Translations under genes and position numbers: made by a program
Shown here: positions 15,118-23,680 of the stretch, piece by piece
Numbering within the stretch: the first letter of the stretch is position 1
Layout of the letters: each line of letters starts with the position of its first letter
IMG/VR virus record: IMGVR_UViG_3300046011_002458
Span: 1-57,879 of that record
Length of the DNA: 57,879 bases
Reading direction: 5' to 3' (one strand)
Source of the DNA: a virus
Notes under the pieces: generated by a model
What the model was told of the DNA's origin: nothing
What the model saw: the letters and a program-made list of their open reading frames with translations, nothing else
Database searches by the model: none

Positions 15118-16035
15118 TCAGCGGTTGAAGCTGCTGAGCGGTGGGCGAGTGCCAGCATTATCGCCGGTCCTGGGTGCGGGCGTGCCGCCTGTCAAACGCT
15201 CAATTGCTTTCTGGCGTTTTTCTGCTTCCGGCAACTTGCCAAACGCGTAGTCGTTCTTGCTCATGGTGCTGACCAGGCTGGCCACCTGCTTGTCGAAGTC
15301 CATGCCACGGCCCAGGACCTTGGTTGAACCATCGGACATGACGGCGACCTTGTTGCCTTGGTCGTCGGTGTACGTGCTGCGCACCTTCGAGCTGCCACCA
15401 GCACCACCACTGCCGCCAGCCGGCTTGTTTGCGCGGATCGTGTCGGTCTTGTTCTGCGAAGTGATGCGCTCTTCCATCAGGTCCAGGCGGCGGTCCTGCT
15501 GCTCGCCGCGCTTGCGGTCGATTGCATCCTTGTCGGCGCGAGCCTCTGCGTCGACCGTTGCCTTGTAGGACTCGCGGCCTTCTTTGATCGCAGAGCTCGA
15601 GCCACCCAAGCGGCGGATCTCGTTGAGCACGTCTTCCTTCTGCTTGCTGTAGCGCTCAACGTAGCGGTCAGCCCCCTCGAAGTTGCCGACCTTTTTCTGG
15701 TTGTAACTCTCGTTAAAAATGTTGCGCAGCTCTTCTTCGGAGGCGTCGGTTTGCCCGACGTCCGCCTTGAACTTGTCGAAGCGGCGCTGGTCACCAATGG
15801 CCGGCGCGTTTTGCTCGGCCTGCGAGTAGATGTCCGCGTCCTTACGCAGCTTGGCCTCCTCGCGGTCGAGCTTGAGCTGATCCAGCGCCTCCTGGCGCTT
15901 GAGCAGCCGCTCTTCGCGCAAGACCTCGCGCTCGTCTTGGCGATCCATCTCGTACTGGCGCATGCCCGCCTGAGCGAACGTCTGCCCAGCGTCTGCAATG
16001 CCCTTGCCGATACCGGCCAGAATCAGTCCGCTCAT
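15118..16035 (-). CDS. Coiled-coil internal virion/structural protein
   Basis: The 305-residue product begins with a short amphipathic MSGLILAGIGKGIADAGQTFAQAG segment, then a long highly charged coiled coil (about 30-200, rich in E, R, K, Q), a Gly/Ser linker and a Lys/Ser-rich tail. This organisation, between membrane-active and giant internal proteins, suggests a component of the ejectosome or inner core. It overlaps the upstream gene's stop by an ATGA. No enzymatic motif is present. Confidence 0.75.
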   Translation of the reverse strand: MSGLILAGIGKGIADAGQTFAQAGMRQYEMDRQDEREVLREERLLKRQEALDQLKLDREEAKLRKDADIYSQAEQNAPAIGDQRRFDKFKADVGQTDASEEELRNIFNESYNQKKVGNFEGADRYVERYSKQKEDVLNEIRRLGGSSSAIKEGRESYKATVDAEARADKDAIDRKRGEQQDRRLDLMEERITSQNKTDTIRANKPAGGSGGAGGSSKVRSTYTDDQGNKVAVMSDGSTKVLGRGMDFDKQVASLVSTMSKNDYAFGKLPEAEKRQKAIERLTGGTPAPRTGDNAGTRPPLSSFNR

Positions 16036-16550
16036 GCTGGCACCTCTTCGCCTTTCGCAGCCTTCTCAAACACGGATGGGTCGACGCTGTTCATCGCCTG
16101 CTCGAGCTGGCTGGTGTCCATGCCGTTCTCGCCGAGGTATCGCAGCAGCATTTGCTTGAATGCGTCGGCGATGTCGACGGGCGACATCTCGAGGCCGGCG
16201 GCGTCGGCGATCTCGACAACCTCCTCGAGGATCTTCATGCCAAGCAAAGCCAGCAATTCGTCGGGCACGCGGCCGTCGGTGCGCTCATCGACGACAGACG
16301 TCATCTCGTAGGCGATGTCTGACACGCCGTCAATGACTGAAGGCGCAGACTTCAGTTGATTGGCCACGTCCTTGGCCGCGCCGTTGGCGTACAGGGCCTC
16401 CATCGCCAGGGCGATAGCCTCCTGAAACGCTGGGTCGTTTTCGTCGGGCTCTGGACCCTCGGACTCCTCACCCATTGCGCCCGCAGGCATTTGCTCTTCT
16501 TCCGCTGCCGGAGCACCGGCGGCCATTTGTTCTTGAATCAGTCCAGCCAT
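16032..16550 (-). CDS. Acidic structural/virion-associated protein
   Basis: The 172-residue, very acidic protein has an Ala/Glu/Pro-rich N-terminus (about 1-45) followed by a helical domain with several ELLALLGMKILEEVVEIAD-like amphipathic segments. It sits among the internal virion genes. Function is unknown; a chaperone-like or core-filling role is possible. Confidence 0.7.
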   Translation of the reverse strand: MAGLIQEQMAAGAPAAEEEQMPAGAMGEESEGPEPDENDPAFQEAIALAMEALYANGAAKDVANQLKSAPSVIDGVSDIAYEMTSVVDERTDGRVPDELLALLGMKILEEVVEIADAAGLEMSPVDIADAFKQMLLRYLGENGMDTSQLEQAMNSVDPSVFEKAAKGEEVPA

Positions 16551-16562
16551 GATGTGCTCCTA

Positions 16563-17483
16563 TCAGCCACGGTAGTAGTAAGGGTTGTAGACGGGGAAGT
16601 TGTTGTTCGTCATCGTCTGCGGGGTCGACATGCCGCGAGCAACAAGGCCAGTCGGTGGGTTCTGCGCTTCGTACTGCGCGCGATAGCGAGCGCCGATTGC
16701 CTGAGCCTCAGCCACTGGGTCGTAGGCGGGGGCTTGGCCAACTTGGCCAGGAGCACCGGGAACCGCTGCGCCAGCGTTCGCCTGGTTTGTGAAGTCCTGC
16801 ACGCTGGCCTCGTAGCGAGCGCGCTGATTTGCAATCTGCTGCTCCTCGTAGGTGCGCTGCTCGTCCTGAGCCTTCTGCATGCCAGCACCTTGGATTGCGC
16901 CACCGAGAAGCTGCGTGCCGCCACTGATCGCGGCAAACTGACCCATGGGGCTCAGGCTACCGATCAGGCCTTTGGCCGCAGGCGCTGCAGCGCCGGCAGC
17001 TCCGGCAGCTCCAGTGGTTGCCCCAGCAGTCCCGGCAGCGCCGGCGGAACCTGCGGCTGCGGTACCCGCGACTTCAGCACCAGTGACTGCGGCTCCTGCC
17101 GCGCCCGCTGCGGCTGCAGTGTTCGCAGCCTGCAGCGCAGTGGTGGTGCCACCAAAGCCCGCAGACAAAGAGCTGCCGGCGGCGCTGAGGTTGCCAGACA
17201 GGGCCGAGCTCCAGGCGGTGGACAGACTGGTTGCGGCGTTGGCCACGCCAGTGCCCATGCCGGATAGGAAGCTCCCTCCGGCCGCCGATGAACTGAAGCC
17301 GCCCGCTAGGGCTGCACCTCCGAAGTAAACGGCCGCAGCGACCAAGATGATTTTGCCGATCTTGGAGGAGGCGATTTTCTTCACGCCATCCACGACGGCG
17401 GTGGCCACCTTCTTCACGACGTTCACGACGCCCTTGACGACCTTGCTGATCGCACGGCCAACGCTCTTGACTAGCTTACTCAT
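16563..17483 (-). CDS. Membrane-active internal virion protein
   Basis: The 306-residue protein starts with a Val/Lys amphipathic helix (about 1-50), then a strong hydrophobic stretch (IGKIILVAAAVYFGGAALAGG, about 42-62), then a long Ala/Gly/Ser-rich region with small-residue repeats. The C-terminal third is Gln/Asn/Pro-rich. This is the pattern of podovirus ejection proteins that form a conduit through the cell envelope. Its start overlaps the stop of the GNAT gene upstream. Confidence 0.75.
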   Translation of the reverse strand: MSKLVKSVGRAISKVVKGVVNVVKKVATAVVDGVKKIASSKIGKIILVAAAVYFGGAALAGGFSSSAAGGSFLSGMGTGVANAATSLSTAWSSALSGNLSAAGSSLSAGFGGTTTALQAANTAAAAGAAGAAVTGAEVAGTAAAGSAGAAGTAGATTGAAGAAGAAAPAAKGLIGSLSPMGQFAAISGGTQLLGGAIQGAGMQKAQDEQRTYEEQQIANQRARYEASVQDFTNQANAGAAVPGAPGQVGQAPAYDPVAEAQAIGARYRAQYEAQNPPTGLVARGMSTPQTMTNNNFPVYNPYYYRG

Positions 17484-17923
17484 GATTCATTTCCTCTCAC
17501 GTAACCAAGGTTGAGTGACTCACGAGTGAAGCCCAACCGATTAAACAACTTGACCAGACGCGGATCTGCGCCTGGCTCCAACTCGATGACCGCCAGCTTG
17601 ATGGCCGATCGACTCTTGACCCACTTCGCGAACTCGCGCAGCAGCGGCGCGCCAGCGCCAGGCACTCGGGTGTAGTACAGCAGCACCGAGCACTGCATCT
17701 TGTGAAACCAAAAGCCCTGCTGCACGCACGCGACCACCGCCGCCACCACCTCGCCGTCCTGCTCCGACACCCACACAAAGTGAGCTGGGTTCAAGCAGGT
17801 GCGAACCGTGTCCGCCATCGCCGCCTTGTCGATCTTGACCGGCAACGGATCGATGGACACAGACTCCACCGCGATGTCCACGATGGCATCGATGTCGGCG
17901 GGTGTGGCCTTGCGAAAAATCAT
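17480..17923 (-). CDS. GNAT-family N-acetyltransferase
   Basis: The 147-residue product has the GNAT fold pattern: N-terminal IFRKATPADIDAIVDIA, a central beta strand AHFVWVSEQDGEVVAAVVACV, a VPGAGAPLLREFAKWVKS segment in the acetyl-CoA loop/helix position (the usual Q-x-x-G-x-G/A is degenerate), and a C-terminal KLFNRLGFTRE motif. ATG 17923 is preferred over TTG 17929. GNAT enzymes are recurrent in the late operons of podoviruses; the substrate is unknown and may be a virion or host protein. Confidence 0.8.
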   Translation of the reverse strand: MIFRKATPADIDAIVDIAVESVSIDPLPVKIDKAAMADTVRTCLNPAHFVWVSEQDGEVVAAVVACVQQGFWFHKMQCSVLLYYTRVPGAGAPLLREFAKWVKSRSAIKLAVIELEPGADPRLVKLFNRLGFTRESLNLGYVRGNES

Positions 17924-17925
17924 GC

Positions 17926-18948
17926 TCAAATTCTTGGGATGGCCGTGTTGTAGAAACGCTCAGCCCAAGCGATTTGGCCGTTGGCGTAGTTCACCAGCGA
18001 CTGCACCTGCGCGGCACGTTCTGCAGCGGTCGGTCGACCGTCTGCGCTCATGGGTTGCGCATACACGTTGCCCACGCCCTGCATCACGGTGTTGCTGACG
18101 TTGGCCGCAAACTGCGTTGGGATCTGGGCGTTGCTCGCCTTGATCTGCAAGCCCATCTTGTCGAGCTCCATTTGGTTTTGCAGGATCTGGCGGCGCTCGA
18201 GGTTGTTCTGCTCGACGTTGAACTGGCTGCTCTTGAGTGCGAGCTCTTTGTCGAAGCGGTTTGTGATGCCGGCCTGCTCGAGCTGGATGGATGCCTCGCG
18301 CGATGCGATGTCACGCGCCTGGCGGAAGTCCATGCCCGACTCCTGCAGCATTTGCATCTGCTTGTTGTAGTCGTTCTGAATCTTGGTTTGGCCAGCCTGG
18401 AACTCTTGCTGACCAACTTGCAGGTTGCTTTGCTGGTTGCGATCGAGCTGGGCCTGCTGGCCCTGGAAGTTTTGCTGCAGCGTCTGCTGGCCAAACTTGT
18501 TGATCTCGCCGGCGTTGAATTGGCCAGACGTGTTCAGCGTGTTCGCGTTCTCGGCGGCGACCTGGTTGTAGGTGGCGGCGTCCTGAGCGGCGATCGGGGC
18601 TGCCTTGTCGATCATCGCAGCCACGCCAGCGCCCTGGGCCATGGAGCTGTTGACCAACCCCCGCTGAGCCATGTTCTGGGTGGCCAGCGTGCGTGCGCGG
18701 GCCATCAGGGGGCTGTCCTTGGACAGGATCGAATTGACCTGGCCCTGCACCGTGCCTGTGGGCTGGTCCACCTGGCGAGTGGTGGGGGCGTAGGTCGCCA
18801 CGTTCGGGGTGGTGGGGGCGGTTGTGCCCACGTTGCCGGGCAGCTCGCCAGACGTGGTGGGCTTCTGCGTCATGGCACCACCCACGATGCCCGTGTTGGT
18901 CGCCTTCGGCTGCTGCGTGTCAAATGGATTTTCTACGGTGGTAGCCAT
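17926..18948 (-). CDS. Gln-rich internal virion/tail protein
   Basis: The 340-residue protein has a low-complexity Thr/Pro/Gly N-terminus (1-70) and then a long Gln/Asn-rich helical region (about 110-270) with repeated QQxxQ patterns, typical of proteins packed inside podovirus heads or attached to the tail. The ATG at 18948 follows GAAAGG. It is separated from the lysis genes by an intrinsic terminator and a TATCACAATG site. Confidence 0.7.
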   Translation of the reverse strand: MATTVENPFDTQQPKATNTGIVGGAMTQKPTTSGELPGNVGTTAPTTPNVATYAPTTRQVDQPTGTVQGQVNSILSKDSPLMARARTLATQNMAQRGLVNSSMAQGAGVAAMIDKAAPIAAQDAATYNQVAAENANTLNTSGQFNAGEINKFGQQTLQQNFQGQQAQLDRNQQSNLQVGQQEFQAGQTKIQNDYNKQMQMLQESGMDFRQARDIASREASIQLEQAGITNRFDKELALKSSQFNVEQNNLERRQILQNQMELDKMGLQIKASNAQIPTQFAANVSNTVMQGVGNVYAQPMSADGRPTAAERAAQVQSLVNYANGQIAWAERFYNTAIPRI

Positions 18949-18960
18949 GTGCGGCCTTTC

Positions 18961-18989
18961 AAACGAAAACGCCCCGGCTCAGCGGGGCG
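18961..18989 (-). terminator. Intrinsic terminator downstream of a promoter-like site
   Basis: On the minus strand CGCCCCG, a six-base loop and CGGGGCG are followed by TTTTCGTTT. It ends the lysis-gene transcript, but it lies downstream of the operator/-10 at 19027-19045, so transcription starting there would meet it before the internal-protein genes. Confidence 0.8.
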
Positions 18990-19026
18990 AGAGTGGGCAA
19001 ACTCCAGGCGGATTCGCCCGAAACGG

Positions 19027-19045
19027 ATTCTAAATCATTGTGATA
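19027..19045 (-). promoter_or_regulatory. TATCACAATG site (exact) with -10-like TAGAAT
   Basis: The exact 10-mer (19045-19036, minus) is followed after three bases by TAGAAT (19032-19027). The -35 (CTGGCG, 18-base spacing) is weak. Placement is directly after the endolysin stop. Confidence 0.55.
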
Positions 19046-19047
19046 GT

Positions 19048-19710
19048 TCACGCCAGCCCCTGCAAATGGGGGCTATTCATGGCCGCCACGTACAGCTTTT
19101 GACGGTCGGCCAGGCCGATGTCGCCGCCGTTGATCCGCTTGGTCATGGCCACCACGTCGCCCTTGTCGGCCAGCGCGTTCAGGCCGTTGGCGGACCAGAA
19201 CCAGCCCGCCGACAGCGCGGCATTGACCGGCTCGAGCAGGCGCTCGGGGTTGGCGATCAAGTCTTCGCCGATCGCGTCGCCGCACTTCTTGTAGTTGCTG
19301 CGGCCGGTGAGCTGCTTGAGCCCGCGACCGATGAAGCGGCTGCCATCGCCAGGCTCGGTGTTGCCCAGGTTTTTGCGCCCGAACTCGCCGCCGTATAGCA
19401 GGTTAGCCAGCATCTCTTGGTTGGCCTTCTGGCCGATGGCGTCGTTGCGGCCGTACTTGCGCGCGTCCGCCTCGCTGATCCGGTGGCGGCCAAACAAAGA
19501 CAGCAGCGCCTCAACCTTGTAATTCAGGCCCTCGGTGATGCGGGACAAGCCGCCCGACTCGACGCCGATCTGGCTGAGGAAGCCGGCCACGCGCAGGGGT
19601 GTGTTGATCTCGTAGGCCTTGCACGCGCCCTCGATGAATGGCTGGTACTTGGCCGCGTTGTCGCGAGTTGCGCCGGTGGCGGCCATGATCATTTCAATGC
19701 TGATATTCAT
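19048..19710 (-). CDS. Endolysin, glycoside hydrolase family 19
   Basis: The 220-residue protein has the GH19 chitinase/lysozyme fold. The catalytic acid/base pair is visible as Glu51 and Glu60 in GVESGGLSRITEGLNY, with the substrate-cleft signature RFIGRGLKQLTGRSNY at about 125-140. It would cleave peptidoglycan glycan strands at the end of infection. There is no signal peptide, so export depends on the adjacent holin gene, which it overlaps by four bases. Confidence 0.93.
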   Translation of the reverse strand: MNISIEMIMAATGATRDNAAKYQPFIEGACKAYEINTPLRVAGFLSQIGVESGGLSRITEGLNYKVEALLSLFGRHRISEADARKYGRNDAIGQKANQEMLANLLYGGEFGRKNLGNTEPGDGSRFIGRGLKQLTGRSNYKKCGDAIGEDLIANPERLLEPVNAALSAGWFWSANGLNALADKGDVVAMTKRINGGDIGLADRQKLYVAAMNSPHLQGLA

Positions 19711-20213
19711 AGCTTGCCTTTGAGTTGTTGGATTTCGCCGCCTTTATCCTTGGAGCCTTGCGAGCTGCCACGGTGAAAGTTCAGCACGGTGCCGCACATG
19801 GTGATGAGCGAGCCAAGCGCCATGTAGACCAGCTCTTTGTTCTGCTCCGGCACGCCTTTGATGAAGGCAAACCACGCCAAGAAGATGGTGGAGGCCACGA
19901 TGCCGATGTCCAGCGCGTAAGCGGTGTTCTTGGCCAACCAAGAGGCGCTGGCAGAGTCCTGGATCTTGGTGTTCATTTCGCGCGCGCTGGCCGTGTTGGC
20001 GTTGTGCAACTCGAACTGCTTCACGTCGATCTCGGCCAGCTTCTGCGCAGCCTCTGGGTCCGCCTGGATGGCAGCAGCGACGGCCTCGACCGTGTCCTCG
20101 ACACCCAGCTTCTCAGCGATGGCGCGAACGGCCATGCCACCCATTGGGCCGGCAACCGCCGTGGCCAGCATGGGGGCTACCGTCTTTAAAAGTCCTGCAA
20201 GTACGTCGTTCAT
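19707..20213 (-). CDS. Holin, 3TM type
   Basis: The 168-residue protein has an N-terminal hydrophobic Ala/Gly/Met region (about 5-35), an amphipathic central helix, and two clear membrane spans (about 98-117 ALDIGIVASTIFLAWFAFI and 126-145 ELVYMALGSLITMCGTVL), ending in a charged tail. This matches the 3TM holin family found beside endolysins. It forms the lysis pair with the GH19 enzyme. Confidence 0.8.
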   Translation of the reverse strand: MNDVLAGLLKTVAPMLATAVAGPMGGMAVRAIAEKLGVEDTVEAVAAAIQADPEAAQKLAEIDVKQFELHNANTASAREMNTKIQDSASASWLAKNTAYALDIGIVASTIFLAWFAFIKGVPEQNKELVYMALGSLITMCGTVLNFHRGSSQGSKDKGGEIQQLKGKL

Positions 20214-20830
20214 CAGTTACCCCTTTTGGTTAGCATGGCGCTGGCAATCTCCAGCATGAATTTGATTTGCTCCAGGCTCTCTGGCTGCTGCGCCCAGCCC
20301 ACTGTGATCTGCCCAACAAAACGGTGGTTGTCAGGCGGCACACTGATGCGGCAGGTGAAGGTCACACCCTTCTCGATGTACCAAAGCCCAACCTCGGATT
20401 GCGCGTAGCGGTACTCGGAGCACGGAATGTCGTTGGTCATCAGCTTGATGACGTCGCCGTTGTTCGCTGAGTTCTGACTGAACAGGCCGACGTCGATGTC
20501 CTCAATGCTCTTGTCGCGCCCGTCTTTTGTGTAGGCCTTGTAGAGAACCCGGCTGTTGAATAGTGGGTTGACTTTGAAGACTGCCACCACGGTGGCTCCG
20601 GTCTTCTTAAACAGCATGGCTGCCGTCTCATCTGCCCGGCTGGTGTTGATCTCCGGCAGCTTCTGAGATTCCTTGTAGGCGTCCCGCATGAACTCTTGGT
20701 TCTGCCACAGAAAGTAACCAGCGAAAGCCACAATGCCCATCACCAAAATGGCGAAGAGCTTGAATGGCGAATCGACGTACCCAAGAACTTTGTCCAGCGT
20801 CGAATTGGCGTTAAGTTTTTCATCGGCCAC
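20213..20830 (-). CDS. Single-pass membrane protein in the lysis cluster
   Basis: The 205-residue product has a cytoplasmic N-terminus, a membrane span at about 22-42 (FKLFAILVMGIVAFAGYFLW) and a large outer domain with two cysteines about 23 residues apart (PCSEYR, FTCRI). Its position directly upstream of the holin suggests a lysis or superinfection role, but it lacks spanin hallmarks. Stop and holin start overlap as TGATG. Confidence 0.65.
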   Translation of the reverse strand: MADEKLNANSTLDKVLGYVDSPFKLFAILVMGIVAFAGYFLWQNQEFMRDAYKESQKLPEINTSRADETAAMLFKKTGATVVAVFKVNPLFNSRVLYKAYTKDGRDKSIEDIDVGLFSQNSANNGDVIKLMTNDIPCSEYRYAQSEVGLWYIEKGVTFTCRISVPPDNHRFVGQITVGWAQQPESLEQIKFMLEIASAMLTKRGN

Positions 20831-21314
20831 AGTTAACCGCCTTGCAATAAATCAGCAGCTCGATGCCGCCCCACACCAACACGCCGACAGTGACGCTCCC
20901 AAGGATGATGGCAGTCCAAAGTTCGAGGTCTTCGCGGCGCTTCTTGCGCGCCTGCTTGGCCGCATCGGAAGCGCGCCTGCGCTGCGCCTTGTCGTCTTCG
21001 TCCATCTGCTTGCGACGGTTGACGATCTTTTCCCACACGTCCATGTTGTTCGGGAAGAACAGGCCCTTGACCTGCTCCTCGAACTGCCTGGCACTTTCGA
21101 TGGCGAGCTCCAGCTCCACGGCCTTGCCCATGTTGGAGCCCTTGAAGCCGCCCTTGTTGACTTCCTCGAGCACCTTGACCGCGTCGGCCTTGGCGTCGAA
21201 GTACTTGCCAAGCACAGGGCCAAGACTGCGCACATCATCGACCGTCTTGACGGCCTTCTTGACCAGGTTGACGGCGGTGGTGACCGCAGCAAGCGCGGTG
21301 AATGGATCGATCAT
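20820..21314 (-). CDS. Helical protein with C-terminal membrane anchor
   Basis: The 164-residue protein has an N-terminal helical region beginning MIDPFTALAAVTTAVN, a highly charged coiled-coil segment (about 95-130, KARKKRREDLE) and a C-terminal membrane span (about 133-152). Similar proteins beginning MIDPFTA occur in many phages near lysis or tail genes. Function is not established. Confidence 0.65.
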   Translation of the reverse strand: MIDPFTALAAVTTAVNLVKKAVKTVDDVRSLGPVLGKYFDAKADAVKVLEEVNKGGFKGSNMGKAVELELAIESARQFEEQVKGLFFPNNMDVWEKIVNRRKQMDEDDKAQRRRASDAAKQARKKRREDLELWTAIILGSVTVGVLVWGGIELLIYCKAVNCGR

Positions 21315-21412
21315 AGAAGAGCCCTAACAAGAGGTATCGTCTCCTTAACAACGAGCAGCACCACCACCACAAGGGCGACAGCCGCCGCGAGGGAGATGAG
21401 CCAATCTTTCAT
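21311..21412 (-). CDS. 33-residue membrane peptide
   Basis: A tiny gene with ATGA overlaps at both ends: its start overlaps the stop of the gene at 21409-21621 and its stop overlaps the start of 20820-21314. The product is one membrane helix (about 4-23, Ala/Val/Leu) with a basic end. The coupling supports translation; it may be a holin-like or anti-holin peptide (inference). Confidence 0.6.
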   Translation of the reverse strand: MKDWLISLAAAVALVVVVLLVVKETIPLVRALL

Positions 21413-21621
21413 TTTGCGAGTAGCTGAGCGAGCAGCATGATGATTGCCCCGAAGCCGGACATCACCGCGACAGCGCTGCCAATCATCAGGGACTCAATGC
21501 GCTTGAGCCGCGCATTGCTTGATCGGAACTGAACTTCAATTCCTTCGTATCGTTGCGCACAAACCGCTTCGTGCGTGTTGAGTTGGGCTTCGACTGCTGA
21601 TACCACTTGCAGCTCCTTCAT
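21409..21621 (-). CDS. XhlA-like coiled-coil membrane protein
   Basis: The 70-residue product has a charged coiled coil (about 1-45, with RLKRIESLM) and a C-terminal membrane span (about 47-68, GSAVAVMSGFGAIIMLLAQLL). This resembles the haemolysin XhlA/holin-accessory layout commonly seen in phage lysis clusters. Family assignment is by architecture only. Confidence 0.6.
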   Translation of the reverse strand: MKELQVVSAVEAQLNTHEAVCAQRYEGIEVQFRSSNARLKRIESLMIGSAVAVMSGFGAIIMLLAQLLAK

Positions 21622-21978
21622 TTACTTCAGGTTGGTTAACTTGTAGAGCGTGGACAGGTAAAGGCCCACAATCTCGTCGACGATGTTCTGCATCGCACGC
21701 TCGTCTTTACCGACGGCGGCGTCGCGATTGCTCTCAAGCCAAGCGAGTTGGTCGCGCATGGACTTAATGATGTCGCCAGGAAACTCGTTGTCCAGCAGCG
21801 GGATCTCGATGATCCCCTTGCGGCCCTGGTAGGCCTCGGCCAGGCTGTCGGCAAGATCGACGACGGCCGGGTAGAAGTCGCCGAGCGCCATGTGGTGTGC
21901 GTAGCTCTTCGTGCGCAGGTGCTCGCGGTGTGCGAGCTCGCGCGCTAGGAAGAGGACGGCGATGAATTGACCGATCAT
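21622..21978 (-). CDS. DUF5856-like (ferritin-like) phage protein
   Basis: The 118-residue helical protein starts at ATG 21978; the longer frame upstream is not needed. It contains ARELAHREHLRTKSYAHHMALGDFYPAVVDLADSLAEAYQGR, with the conserved H...H..L..FY...D..D...E...G pattern of the DUF5856 family, whose fold is ferritin/Dps-like. Biochemical role in phages is unknown. Confidence 0.7.
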   Translation of the reverse strand: MIGQFIAVLFLARELAHREHLRTKSYAHHMALGDFYPAVVDLADSLAEAYQGRKGIIEIPLLDNEFPGDIIKSMRDQLAWLESNRDAAVGKDERAMQNIVDEIVGLYLSTLYKLTNLK

Positions 21979-21994
21979 TGGGTTGACCCCTACA

Positions 21995-22279
21995 TCATTG
22001 TGATGGTTGAGCGGTGCCGAGTGTCGCCTCGTGCTCTGCATTTCGCTGTGCGCCGGACTTCACCCAGCCGCGAGCGAATGCCAGTTCAACGAGCTCGTCT
22101 TTCGTGCTTGGCACGGCGGTGTTTGAGTCGAAGCACTTTTGCATCGCAATTGCCGCGATCTCATCCATGGCCACCCTGCAGCGTTCTTTGGCGGCGTGGT
22201 TGATCCAGTCACCCTGAGAGAGGGCTACATACCCGAGAGCTTTGTCTTCGGCGCTTGTGAGTTGCACTGTGTAGTTCAT
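21995..22279 (-). CDS. Small tail-fibre-associated protein, copy B
   Basis: The 94-residue helical protein starts MNYTVQLTSAEDKALGYVA and shares DWIN(H/N)A, ERCR(V/I)A(M/I)DEI and TKDELVELA-like segments with the product at 23392-23667. Each of the two paralogues directly follows a tail-fibre gene, so a [fibre + small protein] pair is duplicated. A fibre chaperone or assembly role is likely from position but unproven. Confidence 0.75.
   Translation of the reverse strand: MNYTVQLTSAEDKALGYVALSQGDWINHAAKERCRVAMDEIAAIAMQKCFDSNTAVPSTKDELVELAFARGWVKSGAQRNAEHEATLGTAQPSQ
21996..22005 (-). promoter_or_regulatory. CATCACAATG site (one mismatch)
   Basis: Variant of the recurring site, minus orientation, in the 16-base gap between the small fibre-associated gene and the DUF5856-like gene; no -10 or -35 is evident. 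Confidence 0.45.
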
Positions 22280-22288
22280 GTGAGTTCC

Positions 22289-23329
22289 TTATCCAATCAA
22301 AAAGCCAGAGAATGAGCAGCGACCAAGGTCGAGTGAAAAAGATGTGCTGTTGTTGTTGGCAACGTAAACAGTTACGGAGTCGCTGGCATTGAGCTGAACA
22401 ATTGCAAAACCGGTCGACGATGCGTAGGCCGCCCCATACGCGATTGTCAATTCAGCACCGCTGTATATGACGCCGTTGATAAACAGGTTTGCTTGCGGTC
22501 CACCTGTTCCAGTGGTTGGAGTTATTTTTACCAAGAACAGATATGCCCCAGAGACTGGCGCGGTAAATGTGCTGGAAGAAAATGACGTGACTCGCGACCC
22601 AATAGAGAACACAGAGGCGAAAGGAACCTGCTGATAAACCTGTGCTCCAGACCACGATTGAAAGCCTGAACCGCAGGCCATAAACGCCGTCTGGTAAGGC
22701 ATCCGAACACGGCCAAGCGCGTCTACGATCATGCGCGCCGTAGGCGTGACGTTCGTTCCAATAGCAACAGTGTTATCGGGGTCGGCGTACATCGTGACTC
22801 CGCCGCCGCCAACAAGAACGGCTGATTTCGACCAGACGACGGAAACGCTGCTTGCAAAACCATTTGCACTCGCCGATCTCTGATAGCCACTGGCCAATAC
22901 TGCGGCGGCGCTGTTCTCCTGGTTGAAGATGTTCGCGTAGTTCTGCCCGTTCGGCCACTTGAAGCTAATGTTCTTCGTTGAATCCAAGGTGAAGCTTGGC
23001 GTGGTTGGGACCGCTCCCAACCCCAAGTTGCCGCCGGAGTCGATACGCATGCGCTCTGAGCCACCAGTGCCGTACCAGATATGTTGAATGTTGTTTGAAC
23101 CATCGTTGGTGATCTGGTAGCCGTTTGTTACGCCGGAAATGCCAAACGTATACGCATTACCGTTTTGCCCGGAGGCGGCAACTGCGTAAATAGCGCCCGC
23201 CGTGTTTGACGTTTGATTGACTTGCAGCTTTGCCAGCGTTGGCGAACTCGTCCCCACCCCCACGTTGCCCGTCGTCGGATCGACGAACAAGGACTTCACC
23301 AGGTTCGCAAGTTTTCTTGGAAAGCTCAT
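22289..23329 (-). CDS. Tail fibre/receptor-binding protein 2 with C1q-like head
   Basis: The 346-residue protein has a short N-terminus, the GNVGVGTSSP module (about 21-30) shared with the large fibre, a beta-rich shaft, and a C-terminal domain (about 215-346) with FTAPVSGAYLFLV, AYASSTGFAIVQLNASDSVTVYV and a FSGFLIG end, a C1q/TNF-like jelly-roll pattern. It probably trimerises and binds a host receptor. The C-terminal head parallels that of the 963-residue fibre. Confidence 0.8.
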   Translation of the reverse strand: MSFPRKLANLVKSLFVDPTTGNVGVGTSSPTLAKLQVNQTSNTAGAIYAVAASGQNGNAYTFGISGVTNGYQITNDGSNNIQHIWYGTGGSERMRIDSGGNLGLGAVPTTPSFTLDSTKNISFKWPNGQNYANIFNQENSAAAVLASGYQRSASANGFASSVSVVWSKSAVLVGGGGVTMYADPDNTVAIGTNVTPTARMIVDALGRVRMPYQTAFMACGSGFQSWSGAQVYQQVPFASVFSIGSRVTSFSSSTFTAPVSGAYLFLVKITPTTGTGGPQANLFINGVIYSGAELTIAYGAAYASSTGFAIVQLNASDSVTVYVANNNSTSFSLDLGRCSFSGFLIG

Positions 23330-23373
23330 GCTTGTGCTCCTTCAATTGCGTGCGACTGAGAGCACGACTTAGG

Positions 23374-23383
23374 CATTGTGATA
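23374..23383 (-). promoter_or_regulatory. TATCACAATG site (exact)
   Basis: Exact copy on the minus strand in the gap between small protein A and fibre 2; no convincing -10 or -35. Confidence 0.55.
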
Positions 23384-23391
23384 GTCATCGC

Positions 23392-23667
23392 TTAGGCTGC
23401 GGGCTGCTGGCGGGCGGCTTGTTCGGCTTCCATGCGTGCCTGGCGGTCCGCAGCAGATTCGATCTGCGCAGCCATCACGATGTCGTCTTTGCTGCCAGTG
23501 ATTGGCTCGCCGGCATCCAGCTTGCGCTTCACCTCAGCGGCCACGATTTCGTCGATGGCGATGCGGCAGCGCTCATGCACTGCGTTGTTGATCCAGTCCT
23601 CGGGGGACACGGCGACGGATGCCAGGGCTTTGTGCTCGGCGGCGGAGAGAGTGAGTGTGAAGTTCAT
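23392..23667 (-). CDS. Small tail-fibre-associated protein, copy A
   Basis: The 91-residue product begins MNFTLTLSAAEHKALASVAV at ATG 23667 after AAGGACAAC. It is paralogous to the gene at 21995-22279 through the DWINNAVHERCRIAIDEIV region and ends in a Gln/Ala-rich tail. It follows the large fibre gene by 13 bases. Confidence 0.75.
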   Translation of the reverse strand: MNFTLTLSAAEHKALASVAVSPEDWINNAVHERCRIAIDEIVAAEVKRKLDAGEPITGSKDDIVMAAQIESAADRQARMEAEQAARQQPAA

Positions 23668-23680
23668 GATGTTGTCCTTT